A stretch of DNA of 64,000 nt, from the NCBI GenBank assembly GCA_039545295.1, contig BCIK01000001.1, positions 62,001 through 126,000 of the forward strand. Reading direction: 5' to 3'. This document shows, piece by piece, positions 1-12,209 of the stretch. A model generated the notes under the pieces. It saw only the letters and a program-made list of their open reading frames with translations. It had not been told where the DNA came from and did not search any database. Every line of letters begins with the position of its first letter. The stretch's first letter is position 1. The stretch is from Udeniomyces pyricola (lineage: Eukaryota > Basidiomycota > Tremellomycetes > Cystofilobasidiales > Mrakiaceae). The position numbers and the translations under genes are program-made.

Positions 1-358
1 GTCAAAGGGTTGACGGAGAGAAGGGCTGTAAGAGGACTGAGGTGAAGATGGACGGGAGAAGAGAAGAGGGGAAGGGAGTGAGCCGGATAGGGAGGGATGT
101 CGGTGTAGGACGAACGTTACCGAGGGCGAGAAGAGCGCCGTCAAAGAACATGACGACACCGAGCATCATAAAGAACATGCCAAAGGAAGACAGTCCGACG
201 CCAATCTCTGCAAGGAAGGTGGTCAGAAGGATGACGATGGGAGAAAGAGAGAGAGTTGGGGATGAGTTGGGGTGGAGAGCGTAGGAATGTCAAGGGACGT
301 TGAGATGGAATGAGCCGATGGGAGGAATGGACAGACTTTGAAGGTCAGTGAGCCACAT
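1..358 (-). CDS. GOT1: Golgi transport protein GOT1, 5' part (runs off the window)
   Basis: Small tetraspanning membrane protein of the early Golgi that supports ER-Golgi and endosome-Golgi vesicle traffic. Two exons are visible on the minus strand: 358-337, a 22-nt start exon encoding MWLTDLQ plus one base, and 207-116. Joined, they read MWLTDLQK followed by EIGVGLS-like sequence, FFMMLGVVMFFDGALLALGN, which is the conserved N-terminus and first hairpin of the GOT1/SFT2 family. A donor GTTCGT follows the Asn codon at 116. Bases 115-1 look like intron, and the remaining two-thirds of the protein lie beyond the window. The start is fixed by the family pattern MWLxDxQKIGxGL. The gene is divergent to the large gene at 953. 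Identification is good; the model is partial because of the window edge. Confidence 0.82.
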
Positions 359-952
359 GGTGAGAGATGGACGATGTGTGGGATGGCTGAAGGCGGGCTA
401 GGTGGGAGGGACGCTGCAGTTTGGTGGAGTGATGACGAGTTGTGAGGGATGTGGACTGGTTGATTGATTGAGTGGTCGAGAGTCGACGCGTTGGGCTTGT
501 CGTTGGTCGTGCAGCTAGCTCTGTTCATGATGAACATGCTCCCGCGGCTGGCCATCCTCCGTCCGGCCTTCCAGCTTCCAGGACGATCGATATGCGATAT
601 TCGATCATGATCATGACATTTATATATGTATATACCCTTACCACACAACCAACCACCACTGCCATCACACCTGCTTCTGCTCTTGCTTTGCTTTTGCCTT
701 GCTACACACTGCTACTCCCATCACCCAATTATCCCTTTCATCACAGCCGACAGCCAACGTCACTCTTCCCCCTTCGGAACCCCCCCCCCCTCCCCCCCCT
801 TCACCCAATCCAACCCAACCACCCCACCCACGCGGCCGGTCCGGCTCGCGTTTCTCTGCGTCCCCTTCCCCTTCCTACTCTCCTCTCCGATTCCAACTCC
901 CACTCACCCCTCCAACCCTTTCCTCCTCATACCTATCCACTAAGCAACCCGG
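359..952. promoter_or_regulatory. Divergent intergenic region between GOT1 and the Ser-rich gene
   Basis: About 590 bases between two divergent start codons, so it should hold both promoters. The half next to 953 is strongly pyrimidine-rich on the plus strand, with C runs near 779-800, as is usual for fungal 5' leaders. Overlapping open frames here are low-complexity and show no conserved sequence. No defined operator was recognised. Confidence 0.5.
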
Positions 953-3900
953 ATGCTCAACAAGCTTCGCAAAAAGTCCTCCTCCCTGCGTTCCCTCGCA
1001 GGCGTCTTTCAAGACGCCACGTCCCCTCCGCCCGAGACGCCGCCGCCTCCGCCGACCCCGACGCGTACTCAAACAGCCCCTTCGCTCGATCCGCTTCAAG
1101 GCAGCGAGGATTTTCGGAGCAGCTTGATCTTGCCAGAGTCCGTTGCCTTTGCTTGTTCACTCTATCAGGCGGTCATGGCCAAAAGGAGAGATGACGGTCA
1201 GAACTACCGCTGACGTTTGCATTACCCTTGTGATTTCATTTGTGTTTCCTTGTCTTCATGTCCGTCTCGTTGTCTTCTTGACGGATTCCCCCCCCCCCTT
1301 GCCTCTCACGTATCAATAACTACCCATTCATTTTGTTCCNTTCCTCCCCTCCCCCCCCCCCCCTTTTTTTTTCCTCATTCTCATGTAGCCTCGGACGACG
1401 CTTCTCGCTGCTTGTTGCCCATCCCGATTCATCCCCGATGAAGATCCGTGATCAGCTCTCTCACCTCCGACGCGTCGCCGCGGGGGCTTCTTCCTCCAAC
1501 ACGAGTTCTGTCGACCTCACTCAAGAAGAAGAAGAGATAATGCTCGAAGAAATCCGGCGGCTGAGGGACGAAAAGGGATTGGACGAGGATGAACCTGGAA
1601 TGTCTCTTGATCGGTCAGATGCGAGTGGGACCTTAAACCGGAGCAGTAGCACTGGCTCATCTGCTGTTCTAAGTCCTGGTCGGCCAACGAGAAGGAGGGA
1701 AGGTTCCTCTCCAACGTCCCCAATATCCCCATCTTCATATGGAGGAGCAGTCAAATCGTCGACCTCGAGCCGAAGTCGCTTTGGGGGATCCGAGCGCGAC
1801 CACAACCTCATTTCCCGCATGAAAAAATCGTCGTCCCGATCAAATGTGGCGTCGTCGGAGATATCGCCCACTTCCCCCAATAAGAACTCTCTTGCCAAAA
1901 TCAACGGTGTGAACCAGAGTGATCAACCTCGTCGGAATCCAGAAGATAATGCACGGACTGAGAGCCTCGCAGAAGTTGATCCGAGCGTTACGACGCATTC
2001 CTCAGGCGACACTTTGACTCCCGTTCCTGTTCTCGTCAATACGAGCTCCCACGCACAGGATATGGGTCAGACGCTCCCTCTATCACAATCCTTGACCTCA
2101 GTGTCTCATCATCCCACTCCACGATCGCCCGACATACCACCTCTCCCTCCGCTCTCTTACAATAGTTCTTCCGACCTTACTCCCTCGACTCTCCTTCCTA
2201 GCCCCACCCCTAAAAGAACCAAACGTAAAAGTCTCCTCGATACACTGTCGACTGATCAAATCCAACGCATCAGCTCGAGCCTAGCTCAGATCGAAGAGAG
2301 TCTTGGATTGACCCCTGTTTACGCCTCGCACGTTTCGTCCCCGGGCTCGTCCTCGTCTCTCTCGCCTTCGTCACGAAACAATCCGCTGTCAAAACCTCAA
2401 GGGACGCTATCGGGATCAGAGTGGGGTCACCAGCAATCTTCTCAGGCGGTGACCACTCCGTTACGAATCGATACCGATGCGGCGGCTGCCGTCATGGCAC
2501 AAGATAGAGCAGAGGCTCACACTGGCCGCCAGGGTTCGCATAAACACAGTTACGATAGCGACAAGAACGGCAAGAACGATAGCTCTCCGGTGACAGAATG
2601 GTCGGGAGGAGGAGGTGCCGCCACCAGAAGCAGTACAAATGGATTTGCAAAGAGGTCGCGCAGTGGCAGCGTGAGCAACTCTGAGGACAGAATCGTTGGG
2701 TACATGTACGTGTGTGGCGATTCTGTTTCGTTGCTAGCAAAACGTCGGCGTTGGCTAAGAGACAACGCGAAGCAGTCTGCTGTTCTTGATATGCATCTTT
2801 CGACTGGCTGATAGGTTTGGCTTGTGTTCGATTGCTCCTTTCATTTCTCAAAGTCCCGGCATGCCCCGCCCAATCACGCCTCAAACTCGATCCTCTTCTT
2901 CCGTTACTCGCAATACGCCTACCTCTTCCCCGGCTACCTCCGTCACCAACCTCAACCCCATCAGATCTCCCCTCTCACCTGCTTATGTCCCTGCCTCTCA
3001 CCAAAAGATGACTCAGCCTCGTCAACTCTCGTACAGCTCCATCACATCAGTCTCATCGTACAGCGCTGAAGGTGACGAGATGAGCCAAGCTGTCGCCATA
3101 CCGCCCTCGTTGTCGTTGTCGTCCCCTTTGCGTCCTTCTCTTAACTCCTGCGCGACCGGACCCTCGTCATATTCTCGCTCCAATTCGAGTATGACTCAAC
3201 GATCTGGCTCCCAACCTTCAGTTCACTCTTATCTCTCCTCTTCGTTTGTTCGGGAAGATCACGCGGCAGAAGGGACAGAAGAATTCCTCACTCGCGAGGG
3301 GGAAGAAGGGGGTGAGGAGGATTTGACAGAGAGTTTCTCGAGCATGGCTATCAGTGGACATGACCGATGGTCACATCTTCCAGATCCTCGTTCAAATGAA
3401 GAGAGAGATATTGGCGGACATCTCCATCAGCAGCAGCCAATCGTTGTTTCTCACAGACACAGTCAACATCACCAACGAGTTTCGTCAGGCGGTTCCCTCT
3501 CATCTCTCGCCTCTACGTCTGCCTCAATCCTTTCTTCTGCTACAGGATCTTCCTATCACTCCCACACGTTCCATCGAACCCCTCGCTCTCCTCCTTCTCC
3601 CTCTTCCCAATCCCCAACAGCTGTCTCCTCGACTCTTCCTCTTGCGTCTCATGCATCAAAATCGATCTACGCCGTCAGCTCTACCTTGCATCCCCAGCCC
3701 GACAGTGCTCCCCTTCTCCATCACGCTCCAGCTCACTCCCGAGGTCTTTCCCTTCTCCTCGACACTCACAAGAGAGGGTGGGATCCTCGAGATTCTTATG
3801 GGAACCTCAGACAACCCGCGCCGACGCCGGCCGAGATGGACGGTCCAGGAGGGTCCTTGGGCAAAGCCGGTAGTAGGAGCAGAGAGGACCTTGAGAGACT

Positions 3901-6900
3901 TGTTAGGGAAGTCTTGAGGCTGGAGGGAGGATTGGAGACAGTGAGAGCCGTCCAAGGATGGCTGTGGGATCTAGGGAGGGATAAGATGAGGAAGGACCTG
4001 ATGGACATGAAGGAGGCTGAAATGGGCGATGGTGGCGGTGATCGTCAAGGACAGGACAGTGGGTACGAGGGAGAGAACGTCGCTAACAATCACCCGGAAG
4101 ATATGGCGAAGGATCCGAGGCGGATGAGTGAGAGACGTAGCTTGGAGCTGGGGGATTTGGTGGGTGGGGATGGTCATCATTGGGGAGATGGAGATGATGA
4201 GCGAAAAGGGGGTGTGTTGAGTCTTGATGTAAGTTTGATCTTACTTCGGTCGTTTATGTATATGTATCAAAATTGGATCATGCCATCACTCCCATCACTG
4301 ACAACAATCGACTTGGTACCCCGTTCTATCGACCGGTAGCCGGCCCAAACACCTACGAACCCATCAATCCCTCTTCCTTCTCAAACAGTGCCTACAGTCA
4401 AAGACTCGCCTGGCGCGGCATTCTCAAATCCCTCTGGATCTCCCCATCCGGTACAGAACCATCCACCTATGTCAACTAACACAGGTCCACGAGGTGCTGA
4501 AGGCGAGCGCTCGTTCGAAGATTACAAGGCCCAAATTGAAGAAGCCAACCAATCACTCAAGCGTGAGTGCGCTCGCTTCTGACGTTTTTATCATTTTCTT
4601 TCTCTGTCTTTTATTCGTACGCATCGCACACTTTGTACGTTCGCATACACTGACTTGTAAATTCTCATTCACTATTATCTTGCAAATCATTTCAAAGGGA
4701 TTCCCTCGATGCCCAAGGCCAAGGGCAAGAAGGTCAAGGTCAAGCCAAGAATCTCCACCCCGCACCTCATCTCGACAACGGCAAAGTTTGACCATACGAG
4801 CTCCATATCTCCGTCGCCTTCCCTTGCTCAAATGTCTCCCCTCGCCTTGGGGAGTTCACCAAACTCGAATGGTGCAACGCCGACGACGATATCTTTGCGA
4901 TTTACCCCTCAGCAGCAGCAGCAGCAGCAGCAGCTTTCGTTGTCTCCGACGCCTCCTCCAGCCACAGTGATGCAAACAGGAAATCGTAGCATCAGCGACC
5001 GCTTCCGCAAGTTTACTGGCCTCAAAGGCAATACGTCCAAGCTACAACACCAACAGCAAGATGAAGACTTTGTCTCGAACCATCGACCGTACTTTCCTCC
5101 GTCTTCACCTATGGTTTCCTCCGCGGTAGAGACTTCGACGTCGAACGGAACAGTTCGAGGATCCCCTAGCGGACTCCGTGGAGGCATTCCAAGCTCCTTC
5201 CTCGAATCGGCACAGAACGTCACTCATCAGTCACCAGACAGTCTCGGTGCCTCGTATCAACCCACGTCCCCCAAAACTCCGGATTTCGCTCAACCATTCC
5301 GCTTCCCTCTGATGTCTTCTCCCAGTGCCGTCGACAGCTCGCCTGGGGGCGGTTCATCACTGCCTTCGAGTCCCGTTAGTCATGACACTGGTATCCTCCC
5401 TCCTTCGCCCGTTTCTGCCTCCTCACCCCCCGGCGACCATCCCAGCGGACGAAGTGCCAAGCTTGAGAAAAAAGGAACATTCAAATCCAAACGAGGCTTC
5501 CTCGGTCTTTTGCGAAGCAATACGCACAAAAAATCCGACATTCATCTCTCTCCTTCAAGTGCCACTCCTCTCCCTCCGGGCGTGCCCGCCATGCCTCCGC
5601 CGATACCCAATCCACCAGTATCACCCACCTTGCACGCCTCTCTGTCATATCCTACGCCAGCTCTGCAGCCTTCGTCTCACAGCGGCATTCCAGTCCCTGT
5701 CACTCGGAAGCATTCACTTCCGATCGAACACATCCCTTCCCATCAGCGTCACCCGTCCCGCTCCCAATCTGTATCTGCCAATCACTCCTCCACACCCTCT
5801 CGCTCAGAATCCATCTCTGCCTTCCTTTCCTCGGCCAAAGAACTCGGCCTGGATCCTGCTGAGGTATCTGGGTTACTTTCGAGGAGCAACTCGATGCACC
5901 GGTCTCATTCAGTCTCGATGTCCGTGGATACAGGTGGCGGTGGTGGTAGTGGGTTTAGACGGGGCGACTTCGGATCGTCTTCTTCTTTGAGTGGGATGGT
6001 GGTAGAAGAAGGATCAGGGAGATTGAGGAAAGAATCTTCTAGCCGAAGTCTTGCATACGCAGCGAATGTCGTCAAAGAAGATACAGAGGTCGTTGAGGGA
6101 GACAGCTCACCGGAGATGGAGCAACTTGCGACGTTTTTGTCCATTCCTGGGGAAGAGGATCAGAGAGCAGATACGACGATGCATCATCACCGTCCCATCC
6201 GTGTCCCGGAGCTCACTGACATCGTCACTACCAACACTAACACCGCGAGTACTTCTCGAACCAGCATTGTTCGCCGAACGCTTATCCTCCCTAAGGATTC
6301 CTCCCAACGATCTCTTCACCGCCAATCCCTCCATCGGCATTCGCTCCGGAATTCCATTTCCTCTATCAAACCCACCCCCTCGTCATCTCGGCAACAACTA
6401 CTCCCATCGGCGTTGTCTCCAACCCCGCCGCTTCCAAACTCTGTGTCGAGGACGTCGTTTTTGGCTAGCGGTTCAATGGGAAAACGGCTCGTTTCCTTGG
6501 AGGGAGGCAGTGGAGAAGGAAGAGGACATGGCAGACAGGATTCGACGGCGAGCTTCACGTCGAGGTACACAAACACGAACGAAGAGATCTTGCAGGATGG
6601 CGTAGGAAGGGACAAGCGAGAGAGATCTCGTCATTCAGGCCTAGATGGCGAAGAGGTTTTGAAGTTGGTGGATGGAGATGATCGAGAACGAAATGACGAA
6701 GAGGGACAGTTGGGTCAACATGCGACGAACGGTTCGTTGTTCGATCTGTATCATAACCTTTCCTCTTCGACCGACGATGACGACGACGACCACAACAACG
6801 AAGGACTTGGTCATTCTCTATCTCGATCCCGTCAGCAACAGCGATACAACCAGCACCACAACTCGATTCCCTCGTTGCACGATACTTCTTCGGCTTCTCC

Positions 6901-8374
6901 AGAGGCGATGCAGGTGCGTAGAGAGACGACTCCAGAAGAGGCAGATGTAGGTAGTGGAGGAGAGGCAGTAGAGATCTTGGAGATGAGCAGTGAGTTTCCC
7001 AAAGTTTCTTTGATGAAAGGGTCGCTTGCTTAGCATTTCATCGCGCTTGCTAGAGAACGGAATCTCGTCCATTTCGTTTTTTTCGGATCTGGGTCTCTGC
7101 GATCACTGTCTGACGCATCTCTGTCTATCGCTGTGCTGTGGTTTACCCTTTCTGCAAGACGGTGATGTCGTCTATTCTGTCCTCGCCGGCCTTCGAAATT
7201 TGACCGACGACATCTCTGGCGACTACTTTGACGACGACGACGATCGGTCCGATCTTGCCGATGACGCCAGCCTGTTCTCACACATGACACGATCGGAGAG
7301 TTTGATAGATGAACCCATGCAGCTGATCTTCAAGGGAGCCGAAGGGGGTACCTCAGGGATCAGGGGGTCGGGGGTAGAGAAAAGTAGTGGTAGCGGTGGT
7401 GGAATGATGGCGTTTGCGAGGGGCTCTTCTGCTAGAGCATCCGGGTTCATGGGTGGGACTGGCGGTAAGAAGAGTGCTTTTAGATCGATCGGTGGGATGG
7501 GCGGAGGAAGTGCTGCTGTTGCTGCAGCCCCGAAAGCTCGACCCGAGACCAAGGTACGTCACGTCGTTGTCTTTCGCATCCAACTGTGGTGATTACCAAG
7601 CTTTGATCTATATGTTGACGCCTTTTGTGTCTGTGGATTTCATATACATCAAGGTCTTTTACTCGACTTCGAAACATGTCGCGGATCTGATTGCCGAGAT
7701 CTCAAGAGGTGCGCTTTCTTTTCCATGTTTTCGTCTCGAGTTTCCATGAAATCCGTCCTTGCTGCTTGTGTTTCTCCTGTTTTATTTTGTTGTCGTACCC
7801 GATCGCAAACGGGCCAAACGCACTCGTCGCGCTTGATATGGGTCTTTCACATCTACATCGCTGACCCCCTCCCCTCCAAACACACGCGCACATGTATCCA
7901 TATCCCGTTCCTCCTCTCCTTCCAGGCCACGACTCTGGAAACTTCAACTTTATTTCGACATCTTCCCCGACTGAAACTGGTCCTACAGCGACGACAGCGA
8001 CGTCATCATCCATCTCTAACCCTCTCCCCTCGTCTCCTCTTCGCATGCCTCAAACGCACGACCCAGCCACCGCATTGCCGTCGTCTCAGTCAGTCACCGT
8101 GCCTCCTCATCGCTCAGCATCAGCGACCCACTCCCCCATGACCCTCCTCGAACCACTCAACATCCCAAATCGCCAGCGTCATCCACTCGTCGACTCCACC
8201 TCTTCTGGACTCGTCGTTGAGGGTTCGGGGACGGGCGTCAATTCCGTGGTGCGCCGGACAATATCCATCAAGAAACGACCGTCGGTGTCGCCGAGCCTCG
8301 CGTCAGGCCTGCTGTCGAGTTTGGAAGACGCCGAGATGGAGATTGAGAGGGAGAGAATGTCGTACGCATCGTAG
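953..8374 (+). CDS. Large Ser-rich, mostly disordered protein of unknown function
   Basis: I do not recognise the family. Exons 953-1137, 1389-2699, 2854-4228, 4340-4562, 4698-6989, 7159-7553, 7654-7708 and 7926-8374 join in one frame of 2,094 codons. The protein is dominated by Ser, Pro, Thr and basic residues and looks intrinsically disordered, with an eight-Gln run (4910-4933) and an Asp-rich patch near 6770-6790. Segments that look constrained are the basic N-terminus MLNKLRKKSSSLRSL, the PDLGRRFSLL stretch across intron 1, SFEDYKAQIEEANQSLKR before a lysine-rich patch (about residue 1030), and, near the C-terminus, VFYSTSKHVADLIAEISRG then NFNFIS. The short 55-nt exon 7 carries the last of these. 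Such architecture fits a cortical or signalling scaffold, but that is inference. Intron 1 contains one N (1340). Exon 1 uses a weak GTCCGT donor, so the N-terminus is the least certain part. Confidence 0.7.
4910..4933 (+). repeat. (CAG)8 trinucleotide run encoding polyglutamine
   Basis: Eight uninterrupted CAG codons lie inside the large fifth exon of the Ser-rich gene. The run is in frame and would give Gln8, so it is a likely site of length variation between strains. Confidence 0.95.
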
Positions 8375-8960
8375 AGAGAGAAGCGATTCGGGGGGGGGGG
8401 GGGGAAGGGGTTGTTGGAGGGAGGTTGATTGAGGGAAATGTCAGGGAAAAGAGCATGGAGTTTCGCTTCTTGCTTATTCGTTTTTGTTTTGTTTTTTCTT
8501 CTTTTTCTCTCTTGATCCTTTGCTTTGCTATTTTTCCTTTTTCTTCTTCTTCTCATTTCTGGTTTCCTTTTTGGGCTTTAGGTTCGTTTCTACCATTTTC
8601 CCATGCTTGCAGCTCGGGGACCATCTCGTTCATCCCTGGCCTGCAGCCGTTCTTATGAACTTGTCTTTACCCTTTCCTCTGTCTTGGCCTTTGGAATTGT
8701 CGCCGTGTTGGAAGTCGCTCGTTATGCATGACAGATATGCATCTATTAGTTGCAGAGTGTACGTCGAAGATCATCCATCATCTGGGTGGATCAGAAAAGG
8801 CTGTGCAGTGTGCGCAGATGCGCGGGGCACGCGACTCGCTCGATCGCAACTACCATCACACCGGCACACCAGCTTGCACCCGCCAGCACCAGCGCCCCCC
8901 CGCCTTGTCTCTTAGCTCCTCTACGTACCACATTAACGTTCAACCTCAATCTCTCCCGCC
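8375..8960. promoter_or_regulatory. Intergenic region upstream of the GLTP gene
   Basis: Tandem spacing of 586 bases between the Ser-rich gene and GLTP. It begins with a G12-type tract (about 8391-8402) in the presumed 3' UTR and a T-rich stretch near 8470-8560 that could serve transcript 3'-end formation. The last 100 bases are C/T-rich and lead to the GLTP start. No gene-like reading frame was seen. Confidence 0.4.
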
Positions 8961-11584
8961 ATGTCTTCTGTCAACTTCTTTGAGACCATCCCCGTCGTAC
9001 GTCTGACTACTGTCTTCCATCCTTGCAGCTTTCACGATGCAGATCTCGTCCTCAACATCTGCTCGCGTCAGGATGAGCACGTTCGGGTCCATCGATTGAC
9101 TGGTTTCACTGACTTACCTGCTCTCCTTCCTCTCTCTCCTTCTCTCCCCCCCCCTTCTTTCTCATCCTATCATCGTGTTGTACGCCTCTCTCATATCCCT
9201 ACCTTCTCGTCATACCTCTGTCTACTCTACTCGCCCATTCATTGCGGTCCTCTATCTCGGTGTTCCCTCGACCTCGACCGGATCCCATGCGCTCATCCTC
9301 CTCTCGCTGTCCAAACAACGCTTCACCTCCCCCCCTCCTCTCCCCTCCTTCCTTCCCCCCCCCCTGCATCTCCTCTCTCAACTGCGCATACACCCCTTCC
9401 CCTCCCCTCTTTTCTCCTCCTCATCTCCCCTTACACACATATTTACTTCATCTTCCTTCCCCGTCTCTTTCCCATTCCTCCTCTTGCCATGCGAGTAGAA
9501 ATTCCAAGACGTCCCCACTGAGAGTGGGATCGATACCGCCAAGTTCTGCGAGGCTGCCGAGGGACTCGTCAAGATCTTTGGTGAGTATCCCAAGTTTTGG
9601 AAAGCCGGGGGGGGGGGGGAGGATCGAGCGCTTGTTCTCCCGTTGGTTTAACGATAAACCGCCGAGAGGCTTGTTTAGGCTGTTTGGTCTGTCGCGTAAG
9701 GGAAGAGTGATGGAAGGGCAGGGAGGGTGGACGGTTGATGACGTTTGGAGATGATCCATCTGGGGTGCCTGATGAGATGGAGGGATTGCATCAATCTTCT
9801 GGGCTCGTCGTGTTTACCCACCTCCAACTCGAAAGGGCGTCAAGCAGCACGCATAAACTCCTCGATTCTCGGACACCACTGCTGTACATATATTGATGGG
9901 ATTATGATTGCTGACGTGCGCGTGGGTCTTTCACTCCTTGCAACCGCTCTTCTGGGTCTTTACGATAGACGTCCTTGGAAACGCCGCGTTCACTCCCGTC
10001 AAGGCTGACTTGACTGGCAACATCAAGGTAAGCAGAGACTACCCTTTAGTGTTTTGTTCCATGAAAGCCATGGAGAGTTTTGTATTCCTCTAAGTCATGC
10101 CTAGTATTCACGCTCATAACGCTGTACCTATGTATCCGTCCCCACATCCTTTCGCCTCCTCTTGGGGTTTCTTCCAACTTTTCCATTCGTCTTGCCTGTC
10201 CACGTTTGGGCATTGATTTTTTTTTGTTATAGAAAGTCAACGACCGATTTGCCACCCACGCATCGTCATCGGCGACGCTCCAAGCTCTTGTCGCCAACGA
10301 GGGTAAGCCTGGGGACAAGAACCGAAGCGCAACCCAGGGTCTCCTTTGGTTGGTTCGGTGCGTTCTTTTCTCTTTTTCTTTTTCGTTTCGTCTGCTCTTC
10401 GTTCCGCGTTTCCTAGGAGAACCAGTTTGGAATGCAATACATCTTCTTCGTTCTTCCATTTCTCTTGTCTTCTCCTCTCCTCTTTCTCGTCTCATCTGTT
10501 TTTTTTTTCTGTTGGGGTTTTTCACAGAGGCCTCAAGTTCACCTGTGTCGGCCTGCGAAACTCGCTTTCGAATCCGTCCGAGGAACTCTCTGTCTCCTTC
10601 ACCAAGGCTTACGAAGCCACGTTGAAGCAGTATCATTCGTTCCTCGTTCGACCCGTCTTTTCGGTTCGTCCCGTTTCCTTCCCCTTCACCTTCCCCACCT
10701 TCAAAAGAGAAAGACCAATACGTCTTCTTCGAGACGGGTCTTCGTCCTTATCTCTTGGTACCTCCCTAGTTGTTCTAGATACCTTTTCAGACTTGCTGAC
10801 GCCATAAACACGCTTTCTTCTCTTGTGATCAATCTATGAATGACCATGACGTGCCATTCTCGAAAACCTTGTTGGCTGTAAATCGAATTTTTCCCTCTGC
10901 CCCCCCCCCCCCCCCCAAACATCCTTTTCTTCATTTCTTTTCTTCTTTCTTCTTCGTGTTCAGCTTGCCATGAAGGCGTGCCCTTACAGGAAGGACTTTT
11001 ACCCCAAGCTCGGCTCGCCAGAGGCTACCGGTCAGTCTCAAAAACATCCCCCCCCCCCCTTCCCCTTTTTCGTTACCGCCGTTTCGGAGCTCTTCGTCCC
11101 TCTTCTTTGAGGGCCGTCGTTGCTTCTATGTCTCCTGCCTCTCTTGGCTCGGGGATCGATTGTTCCTTTTTTTTTTTTTATCATCGTACAGATCGCTCAA
11201 GCAAATTTTTATTTTTATTTTTTTTTCTCTCTCTCTTTCTCCCTCTTTCTCTTGCTGTGTTTCTTGATGTGTGTGCGTGGTCGGGCTTTTTTTTTTTCTT
11301 TTTCTTACCAGTTCACGCTGAACTCGACGCTTGGCTGACGGCGCTCGAGAAGCAAATCAAGGAGATCGAAGAGTTCTACTCCGCTGGAAAGTACGGTTCT
11401 TTTCCTCTTTTGTTCCTTTTTTTTTTTTTTCTTGGTTCGTCAACGGATATTGATCTCTCTGTCTCCCCCTTCCTCTCCCCCCCCCCCTTTTCCCCTTTTT
11501 CCCCTTTTTCCCTCATGCCTTGGTCTTCTTATATGCATCCATCACGAAATGACCCTCTCGAACAGCTGGGCCAAGGGCTTCTAA
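8961..11584 (+). CDS. Glycolipid transfer protein (GLTP fold)
   Basis: Cytosolic all-helical protein that binds and moves single glycosphingolipids between membranes (HET-C2/GLTP family). Eight exons (8961-8996, 9499-9580, 9969-10027, 10233-10357, 10528-10663, 10964-11030, 11312-11390, 11566-11584) give 200 residues, the usual family length. Sugar-headgroup residues known from human GLTP are all present: Asp53, Asn57 and Lys60 in KADLTGNIKK, Trp98 in LLWLVRGL and His137 in KQYHSFLV. The C-terminal helix ends WAKGF. Introns make up about three-quarters of the gene and several carry long C or T tracts before the acceptor; intron 2 holds a G13 run. The gene converges on a GH5 glycolipid hydrolase 625 bases downstream, suggesting a shared substrate class (glucosylceramide or sterylglucoside). 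Ceramide-1-phosphate transfer is less likely given the intact glycolipid residues. Confidence 0.93.
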
Positions 11585-12209
11585 AATCCTGTTCGATCAC
11601 AAGCGTAGGCCGAGGGGGACGAAGAGGGGGGGACGGGGAAAGGCAGAAGGGGGTAGTTGGTACTTTGACGTCGACAGACGGACGAACGGACACAAGACGT
11701 CGTCGTCGTTTATACACATATATTTGTTTTCCTTAAAAAAAAAATTCTTCGTTTCATTCCAACGACGTATGTAGAGTTCTGAAGAAGACCAAAGAGAAAG
11801 AAAACGTGGGGGCTATCTATCATAAAAAGATGAGACCGAATGGAACGTGTTGGTGATGATGTTGGTTCAGATCTTGGAGGTTTTCAGTTTAGGGGGCCGG
11901 AGGGGGCGAGGATCCAGGTTGGGAATCAGGGGGGGGGGGTTAAAGCGAAGGTCTGTGCTGGGTTCTAGTGGTTGAAGGAGTAGGTAAGCTCATGGGTGAA
12001 TGTCATGTTGAGGCATCGTCGACCCAGAGATGAGCATTCATGGACTCTTGAACTTCAAGTTAAGCGCGCCATGCATGTCTTCACATATAGATATATAATA
12101 GCACGTCCATCTCACTTTGGGCCCCTTCCTCTCTGACGATACGACTTCCGCCTCTTCCTCCTCCTCTTCTGCCGCTCCTGGATTCTTCTCCTCCTTTTCC
12201 AAACCTCGC
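11585..12209. other. Convergent intergenic region, GLTP / GH5 hydrolase
   Basis: About 625 bases between two converging stop codons, so it holds both 3' UTRs. It contains an A9 tract at 11735-11743 and a G10 run near 11930. Reading frames here are shadows. Nothing else was recognised. Confidence 0.4.

Noticed and set aside
223..943. Open frames on both strands upstream of the Ser-rich gene (for example 223-648 minus, 626-943 plus)
   Set aside because: Low-complexity Pro/Ser/Thr frames created by C/T-rich leader DNA, with no conserved sequence. The minus frame also overlaps the real GOT1 start exon in a different frame.
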